This document shows, one piece after another, positions 8,733-17,470 of a DNA stretch of 64,000 bases. The position numbers and the translations under genes were made by a program. The stretch comes from Streptomyces sp. NBC_00390. Lineage in GTDB: Bacteria > Actinomycetota > Actinomycetes > Streptomycetales > Streptomycetaceae. Where the stretch lies: assembly GCF_036057275.1 (NCBI RefSeq), contig NZ_CP107945.1, positions 7,006,001-7,070,000 of the forward strand. Reading direction: 5' to 3'. Under the pieces are notes generated by a model, which saw only the letters and a program-made list of their open reading frames with translations, was not told where the DNA came from and searched no databases. Within the stretch, counting starts at the first letter, position 1. Each line of letters opens with the position of its first letter.

Positions 8733-9052
8733 GGAAAAGCCTCTCGAACCGGCGTTGGAAAGGGGCCGGGCCGCGTCAGGGCGGCCCGCTTGGGGTCAAT
8801 CTGTCTTGACCAACGCTCAACCCGTCGATCTGGTCACGCTTCGGGGGCGTGTACGCATCAGAGTGGGGCGCGCGGCCGTCCGTACGCCCCCGCCGCCACG
8901 GCCCATAGACTGGTGTGCTGGTCGTCACCGCACGCACACCGCATGTCGGCACCTTGGGCTTCCGCACGCCAACCGCATGTCGCGTGTACTGATGACAGCC
9001 GCACGTACAGCCGTCACCTGCACGTACACGTCTGAGAGGCAGTCAGCAACCG
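8733..9052. other. 320-bp divergent intergenic region before fmt
   Basis: This separates the minus-strand HTH gene from fmt and should hold both promoters. TTGACC at 8807-8812 is a -35-like element, but no good -10 follows at 16-19 bp. No operator repeat or RNA element is evident. Confidence 0.35.
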
Positions 9053-9997
9053 ATGAAGCTCGTCTTCGCAGGTACCCCCGAGGTCGCCGTGCCCGCCCTG
9101 GACGCCCTGATCGCCTCCGGCCGGCACGAGGTCGCGGCCGTCGTCACCCGCCCCGACGCCCCTGCCGGACGCGGGCGCAGGCTGGTGGCCAGCCCGGTCG
9201 CCCAGCGGGCCGCGGAAGCCGGGATCGAGGTGCTCAAGCCGGCCAGGCCGCGGGACGAGGACTTCCTGGCGCGGCTGCGCGAGATCGGCCCCGACTGCTG
9301 CCCGGTCGTCGCATACGGCGCGCTGTTGCCCAAGGTGGCTCTCGACGTCCCGGCACGCGGCTGGGTCAATCTGCACTTCTCGCTGCTGCCCGCCTGGCGC
9401 GGCGCCGCACCCGTGCAGCACGCCATCCTGGCCGGCGACGACATGACCGGCGCCTCGACCTTCCTGATCGAGGAGGGGCTGGACTCGGGACCGGTCTACG
9501 GCGTGATCACCGAGCACGTACGGCCCACGGACACCAGCGGTGATCTGCTCACCCGGCTCGCTTTCGCCGGTGCGGGGCTGCTCGCCGCCACCATGGACGG
9601 CATCGAGGACGGCTCGCTGAAGGCGGTGCCGCAGCCGGCCGACGGCGTCACCCACGCCCCCAAGATCACGGTCGAAAGTGCGCACGTGGACTGGGCGGCT
9701 CCGGCGCTGCGCGTGGACCGGGTCGTCCGGGGCTGCACGCCCGCGCCCGGCGCATGGTCGGTCTTCCGGGGCGAGCGGCTCAAGCTGGTCAATCTGCTGC
9801 CGCTGCCGGACCGGGCGGATCTCGCTCCCGGCCAGCTCGACGTGCACAGGAACAACGTCTACGTCGGCACCGGATCGCACGCCGTGGAGCTGCTCTGGGT
9901 CCAGCCGCAGGGCAAGAAGCCGATGCGCGCGGCGGACTGGGCGCGGGGGGTGCGGATCGCCCCGGGCGAGCGGCTCGGTACGACGGACGTACGCTGA
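9053..9997 (+). CDS. fmt: Methionyl-tRNA formyltransferase
   Basis: 314 aa. It formylates the methionine on initiator tRNA using 10-formyl-THF. The N-terminal FAGTPEVAVPALDALI strand-helix and the catalytic segment NLHFSLLPAWRGAAPVQHAI (about residues 108-127) hold the formyl-transfer Asn and His. A C-terminal OB-like domain follows from about residue 205. The length is normal. It is followed by rsmB on the same strand, a common pairing in bacteria. Confidence 0.97.
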   Translation: MKLVFAGTPEVAVPALDALIASGRHEVAAVVTRPDAPAGRGRRLVASPVAQRAAEAGIEVLKPARPRDEDFLARLREIGPDCCPVVAYGALLPKVALDVPARGWVNLHFSLLPAWRGAAPVQHAILAGDDMTGASTFLIEEGLDSGPVYGVITEHVRPTDTSGDLLTRLAFAGAGLLAATMDGIEDGSLKAVPQPADGVTHAPKITVESAHVDWAAPALRVDRVVRGCTPAPGAWSVFRGERLKLVNLLPLPDRADLAPGQLDVHRNNVYVGTGSHAVELLWVQPQGKKPMRAADWARGVRIAPGERLGTTDVR

Positions 9998-10079
9998 GAG
10001 CGGGCCCGCCTCTCTGAGCCGGCCCCATTCGCCGGGTACCAGCGGATTCATCAGCACGAATGTCACCAGCGGAGCACCT

Positions 10080-11519
10080 TTGAACGAGCAGGCACGTCGC
10101 CGTCCCCCGCACAAGCCGTACCGCCGGCCCCAGAAGGATCCCGTGCGGATCCTCGCCTACGAGGCGCTGCGGGCCGTCGACGAGCGGGACGCGTACGCGA
10201 ACCTCGTCCTGCCGCCCCTGCTGAAGAAGGCCCGCGAGAAGGACGACTTCGACGGGCGCGACGCGGCGCTCGCCACCGAGCTCGTGTACGGGACGCTGCG
10301 CCGCCAGGGCACGTACGACGCGATCATCGCGGCATGCATCGACCGGCCGCTGCGCGAGGTCGATCCGCCCGTGCTGGACGTCCTCTCACTCGGTGCCCAC
10401 CAGCTGCTGGGCACGCGCATCCCGACGCACGCCGCGGTCTCGGCGAGCGTGGAGCTCGCGCGGGTGGTGCTGGGCGACGGCCGGGCGAAGTTCGTCAACG
10501 CCGTGCTGCGGAAGATCGCGCAGGAGGACCTGGGCACGTGGCTGGACCGGGTCGCGCCGCCGTACGACGAGGACGCCGAGGAGCATCTCGCGGTCGTGCA
10601 CTCGCATCCGCGCTGGATCGTCTCGGCGCTGTGGGACTCGCTCGGCGGCGGGCGCGCGGGCATCGAGGACCTCCTGGAGGCGGACAACGAGCGGCCCGAG
10701 GTGACCCTGGTGGCACGGCCCGGCCGGGCCACCACCGACGAACTGCTCGACGTGCTCGGCGAGGATTCCGGGCTGCCCGGGCGCTGGTCCCCGTACGCGG
10801 TACGCCTGGCCGAGGGCGGCGAGCCCGGTGCCATCGAGGCGGTACGGGACGGCCGGGCCGGTGTCCAGGACGAGGGGAGCCAGCTCGTGGCGATCGCCCT
10901 GGCCAACGCGCCCCTGGACGGTCCGGACGAGCGCTGGCTCGACGGCTGCGCGGGGCCGGGCGGCAAGGCGGCCCTGCTCGGGGCGATGGCGGCCGGACGC
11001 GGCGCCGCGCTGCTCGCCTCCGAGCGGCAGCCGCACCGCGCACGGCTGGTCGAGCGGGCGCTGGCCGGCAACCCCGGCCCGTACCAGGTCATCGCCGCCG
11101 ACGGCACCCGCCCACCGTGGCGCCCCGGCAGCTTCGACCGCGTACTCGTCGACGTCCCCTGCTCGGGCCTCGGCGCGCTGCGCCGCCGCCCGGAGGCCCG
11201 CTGGCGTCGGCGACCGGAGGACCTCGAAGGCTTCGCACCGCTGCAACGCGGCCTGTTGCGCGAGGCGTTGAGTGCCGTGCGGGTGGGCGGCGTGGTGGGC
11301 TACGCGACCTGCTCGCCGCATCTCGCGGAGACCAGGATCGTCGTCGACGACGTCCTGCGGGGACGCGGCGGCGCCGCACCGGCCGAGGCGGAGTGGATCG
11401 ACGCCCGCCCGCTGATGCCGGGCGTCCCGATGCTCGGCGACGGACCGGACGTGCAGCTGTGGCCGCATGTGCACGGCACGGACGCGATGTATCTGGCACT
11501 GCTGCGCCGCACGGCGTGA
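10080..11519 (+). CDS. rsmB: 16S rRNA m5C967 methyltransferase (RsmB/Sun)
   Basis: 479 aa from a TTG start, chosen because GGAG lies 5 nt upstream and the protein then begins with the basic (M)NEQARRRPPHKPYRRPQ typical of actinobacterial homologs. The N-terminal NusB-like domain covers about 20-160. The SAM-dependent methyltransferase domain follows, with motif I LDGCAGPGGKAALLGAM, motif IV VDVPCSGLGALRRRPE and motif VI GYATCSPHLAET. Both cysteines needed by RNA m5C enzymes are present. The start codon is the least certain part of this call. Confidence 0.93.
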   Translation: MNEQARRRPPHKPYRRPQKDPVRILAYEALRAVDERDAYANLVLPPLLKKAREKDDFDGRDAALATELVYGTLRRQGTYDAIIAACIDRPLREVDPPVLDVLSLGAHQLLGTRIPTHAAVSASVELARVVLGDGRAKFVNAVLRKIAQEDLGTWLDRVAPPYDEDAEEHLAVVHSHPRWIVSALWDSLGGGRAGIEDLLEADNERPEVTLVARPGRATTDELLDVLGEDSGLPGRWSPYAVRLAEGGEPGAIEAVRDGRAGVQDEGSQLVAIALANAPLDGPDERWLDGCAGPGGKAALLGAMAAGRGAALLASERQPHRARLVERALAGNPGPYQVIAADGTRPPWRPGSFDRVLVDVPCSGLGALRRRPEARWRRRPEDLEGFAPLQRGLLREALSAVRVGGVVGYATCSPHLAETRIVVDDVLRGRGGAAPAEAEWIDARPLMPGVPMLGDGPDVQLWPHVHGTDAMYLALLRRTA

Positions 11520-11525
11520 CCCAGG

Positions 11526-11584
11526 TGTGAGCTGTAGCGCGACAGGGCCGACTGTTGTGAGCTGTAGCGCGACAGGGCCGACTG
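11526..11584. repeat. Two-copy 29-bp tandem direct repeat
   Basis: A 29-bp sequence at 11526-11554 is repeated exactly at 11556-11584 (period 30). It lies right after the rsmB stop and before the convergent hairpin. No coding function is apparent. Confidence 0.9.
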
Positions 11585-11619
11585 AAGCGAGGTAGCCGAC
11601 CCCCCCGGGAATTGAGAAG

Positions 11620-11658
11620 GAGCGCTTCAGCCGGCGAGGCCCGCCTGCTGAAGCGCTC
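11620..11658. terminator. Bidirectional hairpin between rsmB and the membrane protein gene
   Basis: An 11-bp perfect stem (11620-11630 with 11648-11658, GAGCGCTTCAG/CTGAAGCGCTC) has a 17-nt GC-rich loop. It is placed between convergent genes. Confidence 0.6.
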
Positions 11659-11700
11659 ACCGCCGGCGGCTGGCGGGTGCGCGGCCCGCGAGCTCGCGTG

Positions 11701-12063
11701 TCACGCGTAGCTGAGGATCACCATCAGCGCCACGCACTCCGCCAGGAGTTGCGCGATCAACGCCACCCGACGCACCCGTACAGCAGGCGCGGCCAGCGCG
11801 ACGACACACGCCACACCGCCCAGGCCGACGCCCCACACGAACAGCCACCCGGGCAGCGGCGAGCCGCACTGCTCCCCGTACGTCATACAGCGCCCCGCCC
11901 GCTCGGAGGCGAGGGTCAGCACGCCCGCGGCCGGCGCCGCAGGCACGAAGAGCACGGCGGCCAGGACGGACCAGAATCGGCTGCTGCGGCCGCCGAAGCC
12001 GGCGCGGTCCGTGGCGCGCATCTCCTTGGTCGCGGGCGTCGACCGGGACTCCGTTGTGTTCAT
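11701..12063 (-). CDS. Small hypothetical membrane protein
   Basis: 120 aa from ATG 12063, which has GGATGGGGG upstream; an ATG 12 codons earlier lacks a good ribosome site. After a charged N-terminus (about 30 residues) come hydrophobic segments FWSVLAAVLFVPAAPAAGVL and GWLFVWGVGLGGVACVVALAA, then VALIAQLLAECVALMVIL, so about three membrane spans. Two cysteines lie in the first outside loop (RCMTYGEQCG) and could form a disulfide. No family is recognised. It is downstream of the Fur-type gene on the same strand. Confidence 0.65.
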   Translation of the reverse strand: MNTTESRSTPATKEMRATDRAGFGGRSSRFWSVLAAVLFVPAAPAAGVLTLASERAGRCMTYGEQCGSPLPGWLFVWGVGLGGVACVVALAAPAVRVRRVALIAQLLAECVALMVILSYA

Positions 12064-12188
12064 GCCCCCATCCGACGTCAACTCCCCGTTCCGCCGCATC
12101 CGTCCGCGTACTCACGTCGCGGATGCGAGGTACTCAGCAACCAGGTCAACGGTGGAAGCGGGGCCTGCCCCTCTGCAACGCGCTGTGG

Positions 12189-12599
12189 TCAGGCGCAGGA
12201 GGGGCACAGTCCGCGGTAGGTGACCTCGACGTCGGACACGGTGAAGCCGAACCGTTCCTCCGCCGGGAGATCGGCCAGTGGATTGCCGGTCGGGTGGACG
12301 TCGCGGATGGTGCCGCAGCGGGAGCACACCAGGTGCTGGTGCGGACGGTGCGCGTTGGGGTCGTAACGCTTGGCGCGGCCGTCGGTGGAGACCTCCATGA
12401 CCTCGCCGAGGGAGACCAGCTCGCCCAGGGCGTTGTAGACGGTCGCCCGGGAGATCTCGGGCAGCCGCTGTGCCGCGCGGGCGTGCACCTCGTCGGCCGT
12501 GAGATGCACGTGGTCACCGTCGAGGACCTCCGCAACGACACGCCGCTGGGAGGTCATCCGCCAGCCACGCCCTCGCAGTCGCTCCAGCAGGTCACTCAT
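12189..12599 (-). CDS. Fur-family repressor, PerR/CatR type
   Basis: 136 aa. Winged-helix recognition segment EISRATVYNALGELVSLGEV (about 48-67); metal-sensing region KRYDPNAHRPHQHLVC; and a structural Zn site of four cysteines, C92/C95 (CSRCG) and C132/C135 (CPSC). This matches peroxide-sensing Fur proteins, in which bound metal promotes His oxidation by H2O2. The sequence resembles what I recall of S. coelicolor CatR more than FurA. It is divergent from katG, 448 bp apart, and is the obvious candidate regulator of katG and of itself. Confidence 0.9.
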   Translation of the reverse strand: MSDLLERLRGRGWRMTSQRRVVAEVLDGDHVHLTADEVHARAAQRLPEISRATVYNALGELVSLGEVMEVSTDGRAKRYDPNAHRPHQHLVCSRCGTIRDVHPTGNPLADLPAEERFGFTVSDVEVTYRGLCPSCA

Positions 12600-13047
12600 A
12601 TCGGTTCACCTATTCAGATTCGGTGGGATGCCCGAAGTTTACCGGTGGACGTCCGGTTTCTGATTGGATATGGGCTTGGCGCGCTTCTTGACTTGGACTC
12701 TGTCCATCGTAGGATCGGTTTTGGCGCCGGCCAAGGGACAGGAAGACTCCAGTAGGGGCAGGAGACAGGGACGTGACGGGACTACCGCCGAGGAGCTGGG
12801 CGGTGCCGGCCTGTGTATGACGGCCGTCCGTGTCCCGCCGCCCGAGACCTTCCAGGGCGTGAACACCTCGGCATCGAGGCGATCGCCTCCGGGGTGCGCG
12901 CTCGGCAAGGCCCCCCTGCCCCGCCGCCGTCGGCGACCACGACTTCTCGTGGACGAGGCCGAGGTCATCCACCGGGGCCTGCGCCCCGGCTGTTCCACCG
13001 CCCGCAGTTTCTGAGCACCGTGATCCGTCTGGTCCGGAAGGATTCCC
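12600..13047. other. 448-bp divergent regulatory region between the Fur gene and katG
   Basis: It contains the katG promoter candidate at 12688-12715 and about 330 nt of apparent leader. Short open frames here give no recognisable protein. GGAAGGATT at 13036-13044 is the katG ribosome site. Confidence 0.6.
12688..12715 (+). promoter_or_regulatory. Likely katG promoter with palindrome in the spacer
   Basis: TTGACT (12688-12693) and TAGGAT (12710-12715) are 16 bp apart. The spacer is almost filled by a 13-bp inverted repeat TGGAC-TCT-GTCCA (12694-12706). A repressor bound there would block RNA polymerase, so it is a plausible operator for the divergent Fur-family protein. The link to that protein is inference. 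Confidence 0.55.
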
Positions 13048-15279
13048 ATGTCTGAGAACCATGATGCAATCGTCGTAGACGCGAAGGCGGAGGGTGGAGG
13101 TGGCTGTCCGGTCGCGCACGGGCGCGCCCCGCACCCGACTCAGGGCGGCGGAAACCGCCAGTGGTGGCCGGAGCGGCTGAACCTGAAGATCCTTGCCAAG
13201 AACCCTGCCGTGGCCAACCCCCTCGGCGAGGAGTTCGACTACGCGGAGGCGTTCAAGACCCTCGACCTCCCGGCGGTGAAGCAGGACATCGCGGAGGTGC
13301 TGACGACCTCGCAGGACTGGTGGCCCGCCGACTTCGGGCACTACGGCCCGTTCATGATCCGGATGGCGTGGCACAGCGCGGGTACCTACCGGATCAGCGA
13401 CGGCCGCGGCGGCGCCGGAGCCGGCCAGCAGCGCTTCGCCCCCCTCAACAGCTGGCCGGACAACGGGAACCTGGACAAGGCTCGCCGCCTGCTGTGGCCG
13501 GTCAAGAAGAAGTACGGCCAGAACCTCTCGTGGGCCGACCTCATGATCCTCGCCGGCAACGTCGCCCTGGAGTCGATGGGCTTTGAGACCTTCGGCTTCG
13601 GCGGCGGTCGTGCGGACGTCTGGGAGCCCGACGAGGACGTCTACTGGGGTCCCGAGACCAGCTGGCTCGGCGACGAGCGCTACAGCGGCGACCGTGAGCT
13701 GGAGAATCCCTTCGGCGCGGTCCAGATGGGCCTCATCTACGTCAACCCGGAGGGCCCGAACGGCAATCCGGACCCGCTCGCCGCGGCCCGCGACATCCGC
13801 GAGACGTTCCGCCGGATGGCGATGAACGACGAGGAGACGGTCGCCCTGATCGCGGGCGGCCACACCTTCGGCAAGACCCACGGCGCGGGCCCGGCGGACA
13901 GCGTAGGCGCCGACCCCGAGGCCGCCCCGATCGAGGAACAGGGGTTCGGCTGGAGGAACTCCTTCGGCACCGGCAAGGGTGGCGACGCGATCACCAGCGG
14001 CCTTGAGGGCATCTGGACGAACACCCCGATCACCTGGGACAACAGTTTCTTCGAGATCCTGTTCGGCTACGAGTGGGAGCTGTTCAAGAGCCCCGCCGGT
14101 GCGCACCAGTGGAGGCCGAAGGAGGAGGCCGGGACGGGCACCGTGCCCGACGCCCACGACCCGTCGAAGAGCCACGCCCCGACGATGCTGACCACCGACC
14201 TCTCGCTCCGGTTCGACCCGGCCTACGAGCAGATCTCGCGGCGCTTCCTCGAGAACCCCGACGAGTTCGCGGACGCCTTCGCCCGCGCGTGGTTCAAGCT
14301 GACCCACCGCGACATGGGCCCGATCGTGCGCTACCTCGGCCCGGAGGTCCCGGCCGAGACGCTGCTGTGGCAGGACCCCCTCCCCGCGGTGACGCACGAG
14401 CTCGTCGGCTCCGAGGACATCGCCTCCCTCAAGGAGCGGATCCTCGCCTCGGGCCTGTCGGTGTCCCAGCTCGTGTCCACCGCGTGGGCGTCGGCCTCGT
14501 CCTTCCGTGGCAGCGACAAGCGCGGCGGCGCCAACGGTGCGCGCATCCGCCTCCAGCCGCAGAGCGGGTGGGAGGTCAACGAGCCCGACGAGCTGGCGGC
14601 GGTGCTGCGCACGCTGGAGACCATCCAGAAGGACTTCAACGACGCCCGGAGCGGCGGCAAGCAGATCTCCCTCGCCGACCTGGTCGTGCTCTCCGGTGCC
14701 GCGGGTGTCGAGAAGGCCGCCAAGGACGCCGGCTTCGATGTCGAGGTCCCCTTCACGCCGGGGCGTGTGGACGCGTCGCAGGAGCAGACCGACGTGGAGT
14801 CGTTCGCCGCGCTCGAGCCGACCGCCGACGGGTTCCGCAACTACCTCGGGAAGGGCAACCGCCTGCCGGCCGAGTACCTGCTGCTGGACAAGGCGAACCT
14901 GCTGACCCTCAGCGCGCCGGAGCTGACGGTCCTCGTCGGTGGCCTTCGCGTCCTGGGCGCGAACTATCAGGAGTCGTCGCTCGGCGTCCTCACCACGACG
15001 CCCGGGTCCTTGACGAACGACTTCTTCGTCAACCTGCTCGACATGGGCACGACGTGGAAGGCGACGTCCGAGGACCAGAACACGTTCGAGGGCCGCGACG
15101 CCGCCACGGGCGAGGTCAAGTGGACCGGCAGCCGGGCCGACCTCGTCTTCGGGTCGAACTCCGAGCTGCGCGCGCTCGCGGAGGTCTACGCGAGCGATGA
15201 CGCGAAGGAGAAGTTCGTGAACGACTTCGTCGCGGCGTGGAACAAGGTGATGAACCTCGACCGGTTCGACCTCGTCTGA
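13048..15279 (+). CDS. katG: Catalase-peroxidase
   Basis: 743 aa cytoplasmic bifunctional haem enzyme that removes H2O2. Distal residues R105, W108 and H109 are in IRMAWHSAGTY; proximal H272 is in AGGHTFGKTHG. The Met-Tyr-Trp adduct residues are all present (W108, Y231 in MGLIYVNPEGP, M257), which is needed for catalase activity. The C-terminal haem-free duplicate domain is complete (about 430-743), giving full family length. Start has GGAAGG upstream. It is divergent from the Fur-type gene and convergent with the GH5 gene. Confidence 0.97.
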   Translation: MSENHDAIVVDAKAEGGGGCPVAHGRAPHPTQGGGNRQWWPERLNLKILAKNPAVANPLGEEFDYAEAFKTLDLPAVKQDIAEVLTTSQDWWPADFGHYGPFMIRMAWHSAGTYRISDGRGGAGAGQQRFAPLNSWPDNGNLDKARRLLWPVKKKYGQNLSWADLMILAGNVALESMGFETFGFGGGRADVWEPDEDVYWGPETSWLGDERYSGDRELENPFGAVQMGLIYVNPEGPNGNPDPLAAARDIRETFRRMAMNDEETVALIAGGHTFGKTHGAGPADSVGADPEAAPIEEQGFGWRNSFGTGKGGDAITSGLEGIWTNTPITWDNSFFEILFGYEWELFKSPAGAHQWRPKEEAGTGTVPDAHDPSKSHAPTMLTTDLSLRFDPAYEQISRRFLENPDEFADAFARAWFKLTHRDMGPIVRYLGPEVPAETLLWQDPLPAVTHELVGSEDIASLKERILASGLSVSQLVSTAWASASSFRGSDKRGGANGARIRLQPQSGWEVNEPDELAAVLRTLETIQKDFNDARSGGKQISLADLVVLSGAAGVEKAAKDAGFDVEVPFTPGRVDASQEQTDVESFAALEPTADGFRNYLGKGNRLPAEYLLLDKANLLTLSAPELTVLVGGLRVLGANYQESSLGVLTTTPGSLTNDFFVNLLDMGTTWKATSEDQNTFEGRDAATGEVKWTGSRADLVFGSNSELRALAEVYASDDAKEKFVNDFVAAWNKVMNLDRFDLV

Positions 15280-15283
15280 TCAT

Positions 15284-15321
15284 GACGTCCAGGCCGGCCC
15301 GCGCCGGCCGGCCTGGACGTC
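15284..15321. terminator. Bidirectional terminator between katG and the GH5 gene
   Basis: A perfect 15-bp stem (15284-15298 with 15307-15321) and 8-nt loop sits between two convergent genes, 5 bp after the katG stop. Confidence 0.8.
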
Positions 15322-15381
15322 CTCAGCCCGTGGACCTTGCCGCCGCCCTGATCCGCCGGGTACGGCGGGGCGGTGGCGGCA

Positions 15382-17352
15382 TCAGCGCAGCTTCCGGCAA
15401 AGGAGCGCATCCGGGGTCCGTGACGAGCCCAGGCGGCCGGTGTACGCGATACCGGCGGCGTACTCGTCGTTCGCGCACTGCCCCTTGTGGTGGCCGTACG
15501 CGAAGTCGCCTCCGCCTGCCGCCGGCGGGCGGCTGTCGGACCGGTCGAACCATACGGTCCGCCCCGCCGATCCCAGCGGTTCGCCCGCCTCGGCGCACAG
15601 GGCGGCGGACACGGCGGCCCCGCGCACGCTGTAGCCGACCAGGAAGTGCCGCGGCGGACACTGGAGCTTGGTGTATCCGGAGGCCCAGTCGCGGCCGGGC
15701 TCGACGTGCCGTTCGTCGCGGACCACCTCATGGGCGCCGCCAGGTGCGCGAAGAGCGCGGGCTCCGGCGTCGGAGCACAGTCCCCGGTTGCCGGAGTGGC
15801 TGAGCCCGGCAAGTCGCTGGTCGTCCGGGCACGCCGCCTTCCGCGCGCCGTGGTCCCAGTCCTGCACTTCGCGCATCCGCAGTGACTGGACGAAGTCCCC
15901 GTGGTCCGGGCTCAGCATCGACCAGCGGTCGGCCGGGGCGACCTCGCCCGTCCGGCCCCGTGCTTCGATCAGCCGCGTCCAGTGCTCGGCGCGCCAGTCG
16001 TCGCCGTCGAAGACGCCGGCCCTGCGTCCCGCGGAGTCCCAGTGCAGCAGCGCCCAGCCGTTGCCCTTGCGGTCCTTGTGCCAGCCGACGAGCGGCCAGT
16101 AGGCGAAGTCGGCGTCCGTCTCGATGAGGAAGTCGACGAAGTGGCGGAACCATGCCCGCTGCTTCGCCCCGGTCTCCTCCCGGCCGCCGACGCCGAACTC
16201 GCTGATCCACACCGGTGCCGTGAAGTGCCGGTCCGTTTGTGAGGCGACGTAGAAGGCCTGCCGCCGCAGCACGTCGTACAGCTCGGAGCGGCTGAAGTCG
16301 CGGTAGCGGGGGTCGGAGGTCTCTCCGATGCCGGTGGCTCCGCTGTGGTTCGGTCCCGTGTAGTCGTAGAAGTGGGCCGAGTACACCAGTTTCCCGGATC
16401 GCACGAGGGTGTGCGAGAGCCGCTGGACGGGCTCGAGGGTGGGCCGTTCGTGCGGGAGACCGTCCACCGGAATTCCGGTCCAGTTGATTCCTTCGACGAT
16501 CACCAGCAGGTCTGGATTGGCCTCCTGAAGGATCCGGTCTCCCAGATGCTGTGACGCGGCGAACCAGTCGTGCCGGTCGCCGAGGCCCCAGTTGGGGTCG
16601 TCGAGGACGGAGCGGCGTACCTCGTTGTAGAGATCGGCGCCGACGACCCGGGGGTTGTCCCGGTAGCGGCGGGCCATGAACAGCCAGTCACTCTCCCAGG
16701 TCTCGGTGCTCCGGCTCGCGTTCCACCGCTCGTTGCCGTCGACGCCGCAGCACCAGCGCGTCGTGTTGGTGTGGTTGTTGAGGATCACCGCGAGGCCCGC
16801 GTCCGTCAGGGCCTTGACGGCGGCGTCGTAGACCTGGAGAGGCGTCTTTCCTTTCAGCGCCGGGTTGGCCGCCACCGAGGCGTCCGCGACCGGGCGGGCG
16901 TCGTGGACCATCTCGTTGGAGAAGGGGAGGCGGACGCTGTTGAGACCGAGTTCGCGGAATCCGCCGACGATCTCGGACATCGGGGCGCGGTCCAGGCCCA
17001 GCGGCATACGGTCCGACTTCTCGCCCGCGTGGTTGTTCGCCGGGTCGTCGGGGCTGCCCGAACCGGTCCATGTGCCGCTCGCCCCGTGCCAGTTGCCCGA
17101 CTTCAGCTTGAACCGGTTGCCGCCGGCGTCGACGACGTAACGGCCCCGGGTGCTCAGGGGAGGTGTCCATGCCTCCGCCGGCCGGACGGCGGCGAGTTCG
17201 GTGCCATGCCCGGCAGGCGCGGGGGCGGGGGCAGGCGCGGGGGCAGAGGGCACCGACTCGGCTGCTGCCGGAGGCGCGACCGAAGCGCCCGCCAGGACGC
17301 CCAGCATCACGGCGGCCGGCGCCCACCTGACGAAATACCTGTTCACGACCAC
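15382..17352 (-). CDS. Secreted glycoside hydrolase family 5 (cellulase-like)
   Basis: 656 aa. A signal peptide (RYFVRW then AVMLGVLAGASVAPPAAA, cut near residue 31) leads to an Ala-Pro linker. The GH5 barrel covers about 70-470: LGLNSVRLPFSNEM, the acid/base Glu244 in ADLYNEVRR, H327 in SAHFYDY, and the nucleophile Glu385 in WISEFGVGG. About 185 residues follow, with repeated Asp-Trp and Cys elements (VQDWDHGARKAAC, GYTKLQCPPRHFLVGYS, AYGHHKGQCANDEYAAGIAY). I do not recognise this as a named carbohydrate-binding module. The substrate could be cellulose or another beta-glucan. It is downstream of the broken S41 gene on the same strand. Confidence 0.88.
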   Translation of the reverse strand: MVVNRYFVRWAPAAVMLGVLAGASVAPPAAAESVPSAPAPAPAPAPAGHGTELAAVRPAEAWTPPLSTRGRYVVDAGGNRFKLKSGNWHGASGTWTGSGSPDDPANNHAGEKSDRMPLGLDRAPMSEIVGGFRELGLNSVRLPFSNEMVHDARPVADASVAANPALKGKTPLQVYDAAVKALTDAGLAVILNNHTNTTRWCCGVDGNERWNASRSTETWESDWLFMARRYRDNPRVVGADLYNEVRRSVLDDPNWGLGDRHDWFAASQHLGDRILQEANPDLLVIVEGINWTGIPVDGLPHERPTLEPVQRLSHTLVRSGKLVYSAHFYDYTGPNHSGATGIGETSDPRYRDFSRSELYDVLRRQAFYVASQTDRHFTAPVWISEFGVGGREETGAKQRAWFRHFVDFLIETDADFAYWPLVGWHKDRKGNGWALLHWDSAGRRAGVFDGDDWRAEHWTRLIEARGRTGEVAPADRWSMLSPDHGDFVQSLRMREVQDWDHGARKAACPDDQRLAGLSHSGNRGLCSDAGARALRAPGGAHEVVRDERHVEPGRDWASGYTKLQCPPRHFLVGYSVRGAAVSAALCAEAGEPLGSAGRTVWFDRSDSRPPAAGGGDFAYGHHKGQCANDEYAAGIAYTGRLGSSRTPDALLCRKLR

Positions 17353-17470
17353 CCGTTCCCTCGCAGAGTGCGATCCGTCCGGCGAACTGCGTCATTGGCA
17401 TGTCTGCGCCATGATGGCGGGCGTCCGATGACGTTGACCAGTGGCCCAGGTGCACGACACTCGCGAGCGT

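Noticed and set aside
12664..13055. Small open frames in the katG leader
   Set aside because: Arg/Pro-rich, no ribosome site, no family resemblance.
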